A DNA stretch of 64,000 bases from Owenia fusiformis. Taxonomy: Eukaryota; Annelida; Polychaeta; Sabellida; Oweniidae. Made by a program: the position numbers and the translations under genes. The notes under the pieces are model-generated. The model was not told where the DNA came from. It was given only the letters and a program-made list of their open reading frames with translations, and made no database searches. The stretch is taken from the NCBI GenBank assembly GCA_903813345.2, contig CAIIXF020000006.1, positions 13,832,348-13,896,347 on the forward strand, in the 5' to 3' direction. Position 1 is the first letter of the stretch, and the number at the start of each line of letters is the position of its first letter. Of this stretch, positions 24,701 to 36,700 are shown one piece after another.

Positions 24701-26295
24701 AACGTCATCTTCCTATTCTTCAGGTTCACTCCTTGCAAATCAAAATCTTGAAAAAATTAAACAATTTTAATGTTTGAGATAATTCTGCTTACCAAGTTGA
24801 GCTTATCAGGAGCCCGAGGGTTATCGTACCTTATCCTGCGTAAATATAATACAATTACCAGTCAATCTATGGATTTATCATATTTACGGATGGACTTATT
24901 AATTCTAAATAGCCCACGCCCTATCTTTCTGATCTAAGTAAGCTACTTTTTCTAACAAGGGCCGTATTATCAACTTGAAAGAAAAACAAAATTTTAAAAT
25001 TGGATAATTCAAGATAATATGCTCCTTCTTAAGTTGAGGTACATTTTGTGCTTTGTTCACTAAATCAGGTTTAGGCTTTGAAAGTAAGTGAAAGTGAGAC
25101 TAAAAAAAGTATATCAAATGCACTTGTTGTGAGAAAGCTTAGACTGATTGTTATATCTCAACTATATGATAAAAATCTGTTTATAAATCTTATTTTATTA
25201 TTAATTATAAATTTAGTATCATGATCGTTTATGCACGCTCTCAGCTGAAAGTTCATGAGTCTCTTTGACCATAATAAGATCTTCAGCTATCCTAGGGTTT
25301 AGTGAACATTTATTGTAAATTGGTGCAAATATTAGTCTGAGATTTCCTCAGTTAAGACCATATTTAACTAAATGGCTAATCAAAAATAGATCAGACTAAA
25401 TTTTTAGACAGGAAGAGTTCTCGCCACAATTCTTCACAAGCGCCATGATTTCTACGACTTATTCATATTGGTATTAGGATATCATAGTTTTCATTATATT
25501 TGAACAATTTCATCTCATAATTACACTCGGTTTTGAGCAAATAAAAGTGAAACTGACTCTGTTGTCAAATTGAATACAACATGTACTATTGCCAGGTGTA
25601 TAGTGTTGGTTATTCGTAGATTGCAAAATTTGAGCGAAATCAAACAGAGAATTATTTTAACAAAAACTGTATCAACAGTCTAGGGTATTATAAAACACAC
25701 GATTGATTTAAAAATTGTCAATAAGAGCAATCTAACAAAGGGTGGATGCTATATGCAAAATGAAAATATGAGCCTATGGGCTTAGAAATATCTAAATATT
25801 TTATTTAAATATGAGAAAATAGTTGATTAATTTGAAACATAAGATTTAATTAAGCTGAAAGGTATTGGATGGAATAATCCCAATATAATCAAATAATAAT
25901 TATGATATTATTTGAACACCTTCAAGATTTGTTTTAATTAAATTATGTATACTCTTTTTGACTTAACAAAGTGTTATATATTGGATTGATTTGGGAAATT
26001 GTGTGAAGTCCTAGGGTCTACTTGGTATTCCAAATCTTTGTGTTTCATCGATCTGGTTGACACTTAGTTTCCCTAGATGGAGTAACTTTGATTGTGAAGT
26101 ATGGCTATGTAGCTGACCTATCTCTTTACGAAATTTCACTGTGGTCTTGTTTTAAAACACAGATTAGAGAAGTGAAAAGAGGAATGATCAAAGAATAAAA
26201 CAAATATGTATACACTCAGTATTCCAAATAGTGGAGAAATTTAAGAAAATTGAGAAATTCATCCAAATTTAAGAGAGTAATGTTGAAATAAGCAT
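21781..26295. other. Intron 1 block: nothing recognised
   Basis: AT-rich non-coding sequence. A 129-codon ORF at 22446-22835 begins next to a 10-base G run (22458-22467) and is rich in F, I and Y, so it is treated as chance. Confidence 0.45.
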
Positions 26296-26352
26296 AAGCA
26301 GACGGACATTGAAGCAGACGGACATATTTCCCATAGGGTACCTCCGTCTGCT
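26296..26352. repeat. Direct repeat plus inverted copy (hairpin-forming)
   Basis: AAGCAGACGGACAT occurs at 26296-26309 and again at 26312-26325. TCCGTCTGCT, the reverse complement of its core, follows at 26343-26352. The second direct copy and the inverted copy form a 10-bp stem with a 20-base loop. It is GC-rich relative to its surroundings. Confidence 0.75.
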
Positions 26353-29300
26353 GCATCCTGGGCCCTTGAAACCAGGAGGATGATGTATCTAAAAATGGAG
26401 AATCTTCAAGTAGGGTTAAAGAGGCATCCTGTTATCTGGAATTGATATAATCCCTGACATGGCCTTATTTTATACTAGATGGTTCACTTTTAAAACTTAC
26501 ATAAAATGATATGATGATGTACAGAAAATGAGAGAGGAATGCGGGCATGTTTGATATAGATTATGTATGGTAAAACCGGGGCTTGGTTCTGCCACTTCTG
26601 CTTAACTCATCTATTTCCCTGACTATTTCACATTTCCTTCATGCGATGACAATATATCTGCCAATTGGTTTGATAGAATCCCACCTAATATGCTATTAGC
26701 GAAATTTTCTGCTGCGTTGATTTATACCTGATCACCTCAGGGTTCCATTACATCGAGAAAATCTTCATTTCTATTCTAACATTAATTATATATTTCTTAT
26801 TAGTGTTCGTAGCATGTTGGGATCATTCCTTTTATTGACTCACAGAAATTGTACTATTTTCTCATTTTCCTTTGAAGTTGCGTTTTAGAGGTCGTTGCTC
26901 AATGTCGCACTCAATTGACGCAATGACTCCATTGCTTCCATACTTTTAGACAGCTTTAGATCACCCAAGCTTTGGAGCAACAGGCAAATTCAGAATTTTG
27001 AAATTTGTTTTCATCCAATTATGATTCTGCAAATATATTTATATCATTTTTTGAATGTTTCTAAGTTATAAGGAAAAAAAACATGTCTATCCCTCTGCTA
27101 GTCAATGTTTCATTTTTGCTAATCTCAGACAAAACATATTTGACAATAAGTGTCAAAAGCAAGGATCTTATTATTACAAATCTTAAATTGGTTGATTAGT
27201 GAAACGCCATGTTAATCAATCCAAAAGAAAATATGTTTGTTAACGGTGATAACTCTATACAAATGAAACTCATCGCTGTCAGTGAAATTGTGAAAGATCT
27301 TCGTAACGAATTATGTCCGACTGAACAATTTGAGTTATTAGGCACGAAGGTATAATCTATTGAATCTGTTCGCAGATAGTAATTTGCAATGGAGATATTC
27401 TTTAATAGTACATGAATAACTTCCAGGATTCTCTGCGTTGAAAATTACAGTTTATTCTCAGGGCGATTGGCTAAGATATAAGATTTGCGTCATTCTCACC
27501 TCTAGTGCTTGATTATTGTGTCTTACTGCTTTGCAAAAGACAAAGGCTAAATTGGTCAATTATTTTATGTTCTTGTTCAAATGTTCCAACTCCTATAGTC
27601 AAAAGTCTGACTGTCAAAATCAAAGTGAACATTTGAAATGTATTTCCAAATATGGTAATAGAGTGAGCAAAAATTCTGTCATGAGCCTAGTTGCAGATAC
27701 TTTAATTACAAGATAGAACAGAGGTAATCATGATAATGCTTTTTAATGCCATTCCTATGCTACTTCTATGTAAATCTTCCATTTAATCTCCGGGATTAAT
27801 CGCAGAAAATCTGCCACAGACAATAAACAAAAAATATCTAGTTTTGATCACTATTTATATTCAATGGAAATAATCTTATCACAAATCCAAGAGTTTCTTT
27901 GAGAAATGAAAACACGGCTTCATTTGATTAACACAAAGGAATTTATATGTCATCTTTTTGCGATCCTAACAAATCAGATCCTTTACTAAAGTTACCTTAC
28001 TTGACGTTCAGTATAATTGCTTTAATATGCTTTTAGTGATATTTCTATAGTAACATTTCTGTGAAGGTTTTAAAGGTACATCAAGCTATAAAGCTGCTAA
28101 ATCCTGTCTATTACTTGGATTACTCTGAGCTCTGAGATTTTCTAATTTTTCATAATTACGCTGACAATGTGTTTTTCCAACACATCACCTTCACCTGACC
28201 CCTGTGTATCAACGCCTGCAAAATATTACTCTCTGATCATCCATATTTCGCAGTTTCTCTCTTAGATGTGAATGATGCGCCAAATATACTTGCATTTTCA
28301 TATAATTTAGAGTCCTGTCTTTACGTTTGTTTAATTTACCTTCAACAAATTTCTTTCCTTCTCTCTGAAATTTGACACTTGAAGAAGTGACCGCTTACAT
28401 TTCCAGTGACAGGATTGCATAGGAATGAGCGACTTAGCGTGAGTTATTAAGCTTAATGGCGGAAAATACATTTTAAGCCAGTTCTTTATGATTATGTTCA
28501 CAGTTTTCGAGCAGATATTTCATGACATTTCGACCAGGGTTCCCAAATTAATAGTTTTGGTCACGCTTTTGACAAAATATGAGATATGGCAATTAGAAAT
28601 ATCTTCACCATGACAATGTTTATGATTTTTTGTTTAGTTAAATGAAGCATAAAGATTGATGCATTATGCATTTTCGAAGAATTTCATCAATTTTCATATT
28701 TATGAATCTGAGTATTAAGTCCTCTGGGAATTAAACACGGGTTGATGACACACCCCATGTAAAATGTAATTTCGTGCAAAGTCACTCGTGCAAATGCAGA
28801 TCTATTATGTTATTAAAAAATCTTTATGGAGACTGTTAGCAAATTAGGGAAAGCGTAATAACACATCTGAGGACATGCCATGGGGTGCAATCTTTAATTT
28901 AAAAAAGATCGATCGGAAAAATATTCTGATTATTTGATGGTTGAAAAATGCAATAAAGCTAATGAAGTAAATCAGTATTAATGGGATAAACAGAGATGAA
29001 TAAGAAAACAATACCTAATAGTGTTTCAGGTTGCTATGGTAACGTTAAGTGCTAATTTCGCTCAGGATAATCAGTCCTTTGACTACAAAGGCAGGTGATA
29101 AGTCACCAGGAAGATGCAATTGTCAAGAATGACATGATTGTGTCAATTTGTCACATGGGATAAAAAGCGTACCTTTACGGAAAATATTGCCACGGTCACG
29201 GTCTTTTCAGTTTGTCTCTTTAAATATATATATGAGACTAAAGGTCCTAATTGTTGTATATGAATACTTTTTAGTGTATTTTATTCATGTTTTGATGTTT

Positions 29301-32300
29301 CATTTATATCTGGTTTCTCCTTTTCCACTATCATCCTCTTCTGAAATCATGACTTGTGTGCATATTAATAATAGGTATCTCTCACAAGACTGTCGGGACT
29401 TCCCGACTAGAATACAAAATGAGACATGATCATCTTCTAGGATATTCTTCCCACTTAACTGGCTGACATTTTGATGTTCCAATATTACATGTACATGTAT
29501 GCAATTTCCTTAATTCACTCAAGTGAACTTAAAGTTACAAAAAATCAGATATTCATTTTTTTTGGTCATGATTTTAAATATATTGCACCCATGGGCCTAT
29601 ATAATTGCTCTAATGACAGTGATAAATTGGATGATGTTTGCTTTTAGGCTTAATAAGCTACTAGATCCTGAATGGAGATGCATACACATGCCTTGATATA
29701 TTCTTAAAATAAAAGATGAAATATGAAAGTGAATTTTAAGTACCAATCTAGATCTACTTCTTATATAGTTGAACTAAATACATTGAAAAAAGAGAGAAAT
29801 ATTAGCATGGGAATGGGTTCAGTTTATACTATTAAATAGAATAACTCCATGTATGTGAATAAATGTATGTTCTTATAGATTTTATTTCTGTTTTGATCAA
29901 TTTAACAATTAAACTTTCATCTGAATTTTATCAAGTTACATTTGTGACCTTGTTCTGTTTGATATTAGATATTAAATCTTGGAATTTCACATTAATAAAG
30001 TGTTATCTTTAATATGAGTATACCACTCAACAGCACGGTTTGAGTATCATTTCTGGAGTTTTTAGTGGAGTTTTACATGTGCATGTAATGTATGGGGTTC
30101 ATCGATTCGAGTGTGAAGTTTATTAATGTTGAAATAATATGAAGTTTTACACAAATGGACTTCTTCCAATTAGTTCAATGTTTATCAACAAAGTTATAGT
30201 ATCTTATTTGTATTAGTCTATTCATAAATTGAATATTCCATCAGTCAAATATGGCCATTGACTTTTAGGATCATGGGCTACTAAATGAATTATGGAGTCA
30301 TAGCATTGTCTTAAAGATGTGCTAAGTATTAGACCAAGGTTTGGTATGATTTTACCAACCAAATGAGAGAAAGAGAGAAAAATATAAATCGTTCATATAT
30401 GCAATATACTAATAACGTGTGATCCATTCACTGATTGCTTTCATCTCTATGCCCCTGAGTTCTAGAGCCTAATATTATCACCTCAGATCTGCCTGTTATT
30501 AATTTATCTTATAATTTGCTCACGTAGTGATGAATCATGATCCTTAGTGATGTGATTGTGTTGTATCAAAGTATCTGGTTGGATATTGTCAGTCTGCAGT
30601 CTGTTCAGTTCCTGAAAAGGTGGATAGACATGTCTTTACAAATCAAGTATAGTCAGTGGTCTGTGGGATAAATGTTATCTCCCTTTGAAAACACATGTAA
30701 GTTGTCTATCAAATCTGCCAATGTTTGTTTGAGAGGAGCTGATGTTAAAGTGATGTCTGTAAACCATGGGTTATCAGACTTGGGGCTTCCCTTGGGAGAA
30801 TGCTTATTCTTTTCCCTTCAGTACCTTGATCCTGAAGTTCAGCTTCCCATTTTTCCTCAGCAACCACCAACCTTTGATCCAAAACATTCAGGATATATTT
30901 TCTGTGCTATCAATCTGAGGCTCATTGATCTTATCACATGTATCAGTTTCACTTCCTCTTCACCTGAAATGGATAGATCAGATGCGTAAATGAGTGGACA
31001 TTCAATACCAATAAAGATTTTATCACTGTCGGTTGCAACCGATTTTAAGCTTCCAGTCAGATACCGTATTGCCTGGTTGACAGGGGGAGTGGGGCGGTTT
31101 GTGGAACTCACCCTAATGTAACTTGTAACCTCTCAGAGGACAAATATATCCATACACCTGTAGTGAGGTTACAGGAGATGATAGGAGGCAGCTACCTGTG
31201 TCAGCAGACCTGTCAAGTCTTCACCTGGGGAAGGTGATCTATCATTGCCACCTTTGTTTGCGAGTAAGATGTCAACTCCTACCATTCACATGTAATTAGT
31301 CAGTAATTAAGTTTGTTATAGCACTAATGAGGTTTTAATTACCCTCGGGCAGGCAGTCAACTTGGGCCTTCAACCCAATAGAAAAAGTTGTAATTAATTC
31401 ATCAATTGAGTATTTTTATCTTCTTTTGATGAAGCTACTAACTGAGGATGTATAGTCTCTTCAGGACCTTTGATCAATAGAAGAAACAAGTTGCTTGCAG
31501 AATTAGATTGGGTATTTGAAGGTTATATCCATGCACTCCAAGTTAATGCTGCTTCTTATTTTGTTAGTTATTTGAATCTGTATCAATTTTGAATCATTGT
31601 GGCTTGCTTTTGAAATCCAGCCATTGTGTGTAAATCATCACAACTGTGAAATGACAGGTGGGCACTGTAAAGCATGAAGATATGCAATCAATTGTTTTCA
31701 ACAGTTTCTGGATCTGTTAACACCTATTAACAATAGGAACAATGATAGCATGTGTGTTTTAGTAACAACTGAAGAGGGCTTGACGAATTCTTGATTGCCT
31801 GCATATTGCAAAACCTAATATATCACTTTAGGTAAACAGTTAGGGCACGTTTCTTGAATTGTCAATTGTCATACAATTGAAATAAAATCAATTTTTGACT
31901 ATTTTGCTATCACTAAATAAACAATGTAAGAGTGAAGTATTCAAACACATAATCAAATGATCAATTGCGACCTTTTAAAAAATTCAAGGAATTTGGGCTT
32001 CTCTTTGAGATGATAGAATGAGGACAATGAGTCAAGAGTTTGCCCCAATATCCTTTCTTGTAGGCAAGAATGGATGTATTTTCTCAGTGAACTGGATTTA
32101 AAAGATATGGTAACATTTGTAGATTGAATTAAGTCCTAATTATTACCACAAAAGATTAAATTATCAATACCGCTCAATGTAATTAAGAACAGTATCTGAA
32201 GTGTCAAATCCAAATATTTAAAAACTACATTCACAATAAATTGATAATTGTTTAAAAAATGTTAGACAAATAAACCCATTACCAGATGGGGAGAATTTGC

Positions 32301-32657
32301 TAATGAGTTATTAACGATCTCATAAAACAAATTGATTTCTTCATTTGCATTGCAAACTAAAGACCCCGAGATTCCAGTCTAATAAATTCAGTGTTCTTTC
32401 ATGGTTCTTTTTTTGATAAAATACATTTGAAGTGGTTCTAAATCCTCAACATCTGCATACATACTTGACAAAATGGTGCCAGGATCCTGAAATATCTGTG
32501 ATAATGTAACATCAAAGAAGTGTAGTGAGGTGATAGGTACATTTTGTATATCATTGGTGAAAGTCTAAGACATTTTCAAGTAGAATTATCACATAGTTCT
32601 CTAAAAATTGATAGATCTACTGCCATCCATATATTCTCTTGTTTTGATCTTAAAGTA
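26353..32657. other. Intron 1 block: nothing recognised
   Basis: AT-rich non-coding sequence with no recognised repeat family. The longest ORF, at 30672-30989, shows no domain, start context or splice context that I trust. Confidence 0.45.
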
Positions 32658-33300
32658 CAGGGTGTCCCGAAAGTATGGGGCCCCCCCTAGGCAGACATAT
32701 ACCAGTGTCGTCATAGTATGTGTTATATATCATTTGAAAGCTTATCCAAAGTTACATTGATTCGCCAAGTATCATGGTTCAACTCTCAAATGTGAAAAAA
32801 TTACAGGCATTTCAAAATTTAGTGTTTGGTCAAAATTAAGTTCAATTTTACACCAAATCACCAGTCAATGTGTCCTCCTGGGCCATCTTAACAGCAGCAA
32901 TTCTTTTCAGGTTGGAGGGATATTGAGTTGGAAAAAGAGAATGGTGAGGGTAGAAACTCTAAGGAAACTCTTCTAAAGTCCCTTAACAGGTTTTAAGAGG
33001 GTTATAAAATCCCACACCCCTATTTGAAGGGGTTTTAAGGTCATATCTGAAAATAATTGCTGCTGTTAACATGGCCAAGGGGGGACACATTGACTAGTAA
33101 TATGGCGTAAAATTGAACTTTATTTTGACAAAACACTAACTTTTAAAATGACTGTAACTTTTTCCCATTTTGGAGTTAAACCATGATATTTGGCAAATTA
33201 ATGTAACTTTGGATGAGCTTTAAAATGATATATGACACATACTATGAGGACACTGGAATATGTCTGCCTAGGGGGGGGCCCATACTTTCGGGACACCCTG
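32658..33300. mobile_element. 643-bp fold-back Tc1/mariner-type MITE
   Basis: The two ends are long inverted repeats of 253 bp each: left arm 32658-32910, right arm 33048-33300. They begin CAGGGTGTCCCGAAAGTATG and stay alignable to AACAGCAGCAATT..TTTTCAG at the inner end, with roughly 85-90% identity by eye. A 137-bp unique centre separates them. TA dinucleotides flank both ends (32656-32657, 33301-33302), the usual Tc1/mariner target duplication. There is no transposase ORF. The minus-strand ORF across the right arm is a by-product of the arm sequence. Transcribed as part of intron 1, the arms would form a long double-stranded stem. Confidence 0.88.
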
Positions 33301-33393
33301 TATATATCATTATCAAAGGATAAGACAGATGCGAATATGAAATAACGGTATGGTTTGAGAACCTGCCCCAGAGACAACATGCCGATTTGGTAT

Positions 33394-33406
33394 GGGGGGG
33401 GGGGGG
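33394..33406. repeat. 13-base G homopolymer
   Basis: Longest G run in the window, in TTTGGTAT(G)13CAAG. Similar runs occur at 18422-18432, 22458-22467 and 44338-44349. They are length-unstable in sequencing and in evolution. Confidence 0.8.
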
Positions 33407-33594
33407 CAAGAAAAGGTTGTGTTTGTTAGTTCAAATTCAAAACAAGCAGTAAAAATATGAAGAAAGGGGAGCAGTAAGATAACATGTTGAGAGAAGGGTT
33501 ATCAGGGTAACCAGCCATAGTTTGATTCAAAGATCAGTTCACTTTAAGGTTGAGTTTCAGGCATTCATTATATCTTTGAGTGACAGAGTATTGA

Positions 33595-33727
33595 CAATGA
33601 AATCTGGATATCCAAACATCTCTCTAATCAGAGCAACTCTAAATGTGAACATTTTTTCTAGGTCCCTAATTTGTGTTATGAACACCTGGCCAGATCCAGG
33701 AGTGTTCAGATTAGACAGGTTAAACTG
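33595..33727. mobile_element. Short pogo/mariner-like MITE, copy 2 (decayed)
   Basis: The right end, read in reverse, is CAGTTTAACCTGTCTAATC..GAACAC, matching the ends of the element at 9185-9371. The left end CAATGAAATCTGG..CATCTCTCTAATCAGAGC aligns with that copy's reverse-complemented right end. TA follows the right end. The copy is 133 bp and diverged, which implies an older insertion or a shorter subfamily. Confidence 0.5.
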
Positions 33728-36700
33728 TACATTGATACCCAAGAGGGTGGGAGGGGAGTCCTGTACTGTGTGACTAGAAGGTCAACAGGTTAATCAATAG
33801 TTCAAGTCAGCTGTTATATACAAACAATGTCAACTAATGCCTATCAATTAATCCTAATTTTCTCTGCTAATTACAACAGAATGGATGCTTGCATGAGATG
33901 TCACCTTGTAGTGTACATTGCCTATTTTGCTAAGGAATCTCCCAAAGATTCCCAAAGGAGAGCTCCTTAAGGAGACCCCTCTCTGATTGTCAGTATTCAT
34001 TCTTTTCAATGTGGGAGGCAGGTATCTTATTGTTTATATCTTTCGTTTTGTAATAGGATACAGAGACACTTGTCTCCATATAAAAATGCAATATTCAAAA
34101 ATGTGGGAATCAAAAATGACAAGTGACAGATTTGTGTGTTTATACTAGAAAAGCAGAAACAAAAGCTCATGTTTCATGAGATTGGCTAAATATTAGAAAT
34201 AATTGGACCTCCATGATCGAATGTGGTTGACTTTTCTAATTCATACCCGACCACATTGCCTAAATAATATTGTTCCAAAGTAGGATCAGATTTTGAAATG
34301 TTATTGGATTAAACAGTGTTGTAATAAAACACTGGGATTTGATGTCATCTAAATATGCTGCCAATGTGTTGATAATTTGATTTCAACATGGCAGCATCCT
34401 ACAATGGTAAACCACCATCAAGAAAGTTATCTCAAGTTTTTCATATTTATCTCAAATTATTTTATTATTTATATGGATTTTAAGGCTTAATTCATATGGT
34501 GCCTTAGCTCAAATATCAGATTTAAGTGCATTTTATTATCTTGTATCTTCCATACCAGTTTGAAATAATGTATGGAGAGGAAAAACCTCTGGAGAAGTGA
34601 AGAAAAATAAAGAAATGAAGGAAACTTGGAACAAATGAAGATTAATTAAAATGGGAGTTTTCAGCCACCTTTAGACCACCCTGATAACGGTATACCCCAA
34701 TTTCCTTTTAAGGTTTTGAATCACAATGACGTTATTTCATACTTACCAGCCTGTTAAATTACTGGTTTCCCTTTCATCTTAAAATAAAGAAATAAAAAAC
34801 CTCAAACCGGACAAAACAGCGGTGAGGAATGGGATTAGTATGATGTTAAACAAAGATATACATGTCCAGTACCTTAGACAATACACTGTGTATGTCTCAG
34901 TGAGGGAGGTAGTCTACTTGCTAGGGAGGAAATTCAGTGGTGCCGTATGATACTCAACTTGAGTACTTCAATCAAAAGGCAACATTTACATTTGATGATT
35001 AACTTTTTCGTCTGATCTTTTAGTGAGCGATCAATTAATGATATGAAACATCTTGTCATTCATTTCTTCCATAAGTCGGCTCACATGGCAATATATATGT
35101 GTTTGATGCATTGCTAAGTTCTTATACAAGTATATGGATTTTACAGGAAGGTGTTTGTTTTACACTGAAGTTTGAGAAAGCTTATATACATGCATCCTGC
35201 AAATGATATGATGTATTGAAATTAAAAAAGGTATATTGCAAGTTCAATGAAGACCAGGATGTAACATGTCTCATCAGGTTGATAGTTGATAGTTTCAGAC
35301 CAGCAGATTCACAAGGAGGCACTTTATAGATCATCATATCATATAGTACAGCAGCCAGACCAGACATCCTTGAGATAATAACCACTTAGAAACCCTTCTT
35401 TAGCATCCATGTTTTCAGATCATTATTTTATTCACCCCTCAGCTCCAGCATCCCATCCCAATAACTTAGTCAACATCTGCCCCTCCCTCTCTCATGTAGT
35501 GTTAGTAGAGGGATCACAAGGTGCAAAATGACCACCAAAGGCCTCAAAGACATGATACATATTCACAAAGGTATCAGCATTTCTAGAGACCATCACGAAT
35601 CCTTGCATACATTATGACATTATGATGATTGCAGCAATACCTCCCCAGGACAATGATGAAATTGTGCATGGTAGCTTTAATGATCAAAACAAGGTAGTTA
35701 CTGAGGTATTAGTGATGCTTCATTGCCAACAACCAATTGTGTGAAACTATAATGATATTGTGCAACCAACCATGTTAACAGATCAGACTTCTCTACACTC
35801 TATCCCCTCTAATATAAATCCCAGTGTGCTTCATGTAAGATTATGTGATGGGACACTTCCACCACGGCTATCATGAGAACGTATAGAGCAAGTTTGGTTT
35901 CCATGACAACAAAATAATTATAAAGCTACAGATTATTGACATTCTTTTGTTATTTGTAGGATATTTGAACATCTTGGGTTTTAAAATCTTTTGATGAAAT
36001 CACTTCCAAATTCCAATGTTTACTAGCCTGTCATAACCCAACTGGCCACAGGAACCCAAGTTGCTGTAGGTCATCCTCTCTATGACAGTGTAAACAATAT
36101 TCTTGTTCTAAATAAGCTTTTTGAGAGTAAAGTTGTGAAAAGTACAAAAATACTTCTAAAATTGACCGAAGATTACTTATTGACTAAGATATGATTTCCT
36201 AAAAGACCTATGATGGTCTTGTTGTTGGGCAGGGCAGTGGTCAGCATTGTAGATCCACATTAGATCATCACAGAATGCACATGTGAGGTCATGGGAAACA
36301 CATGTGACCTCAATGTTTGTTTGGTTGACTAGAAAGTAGTTTGGAATTTCTAAAGTAGGATATCAAAGGGTCATAGGATATTTACATGGATGTCTTTCAT
36401 GGTTGCCTCTTCTTGCTTAGTCACAACAAATCAAGGAGGTCATATTGTCATAGTTAGTCTAGCATATAACCCCTGAAGAGTCCCCAGATGTGAGCTTATT
36501 AATAAAGCAACTCAGTTACAAGCTTGCCAGAAAATAAATGTTTCCTTGCTTGTATGCAGGACTATACTTGGAAATCCAATCCGTATAAACAATAACTCCA
36601 TGCAAACAATCAAAAAACAAGCACACAAACAACAAGCAGACATCAACTATCAATATACATAAATATTGTATTAATGTCATGCTATTATGTTTATATGTGG

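Noticed and set aside
30672-30989. 105-codon ORF as a gene
   Set aside because: No recognisable domain, splice context or neighbouring exon. A minus-strand frame overlaps part of it.
33198-33380. Minus-strand ORF in the right arm of the fold-back element
   Set aside because: It is produced by the inverted-repeat arm and contains no transposase motif.
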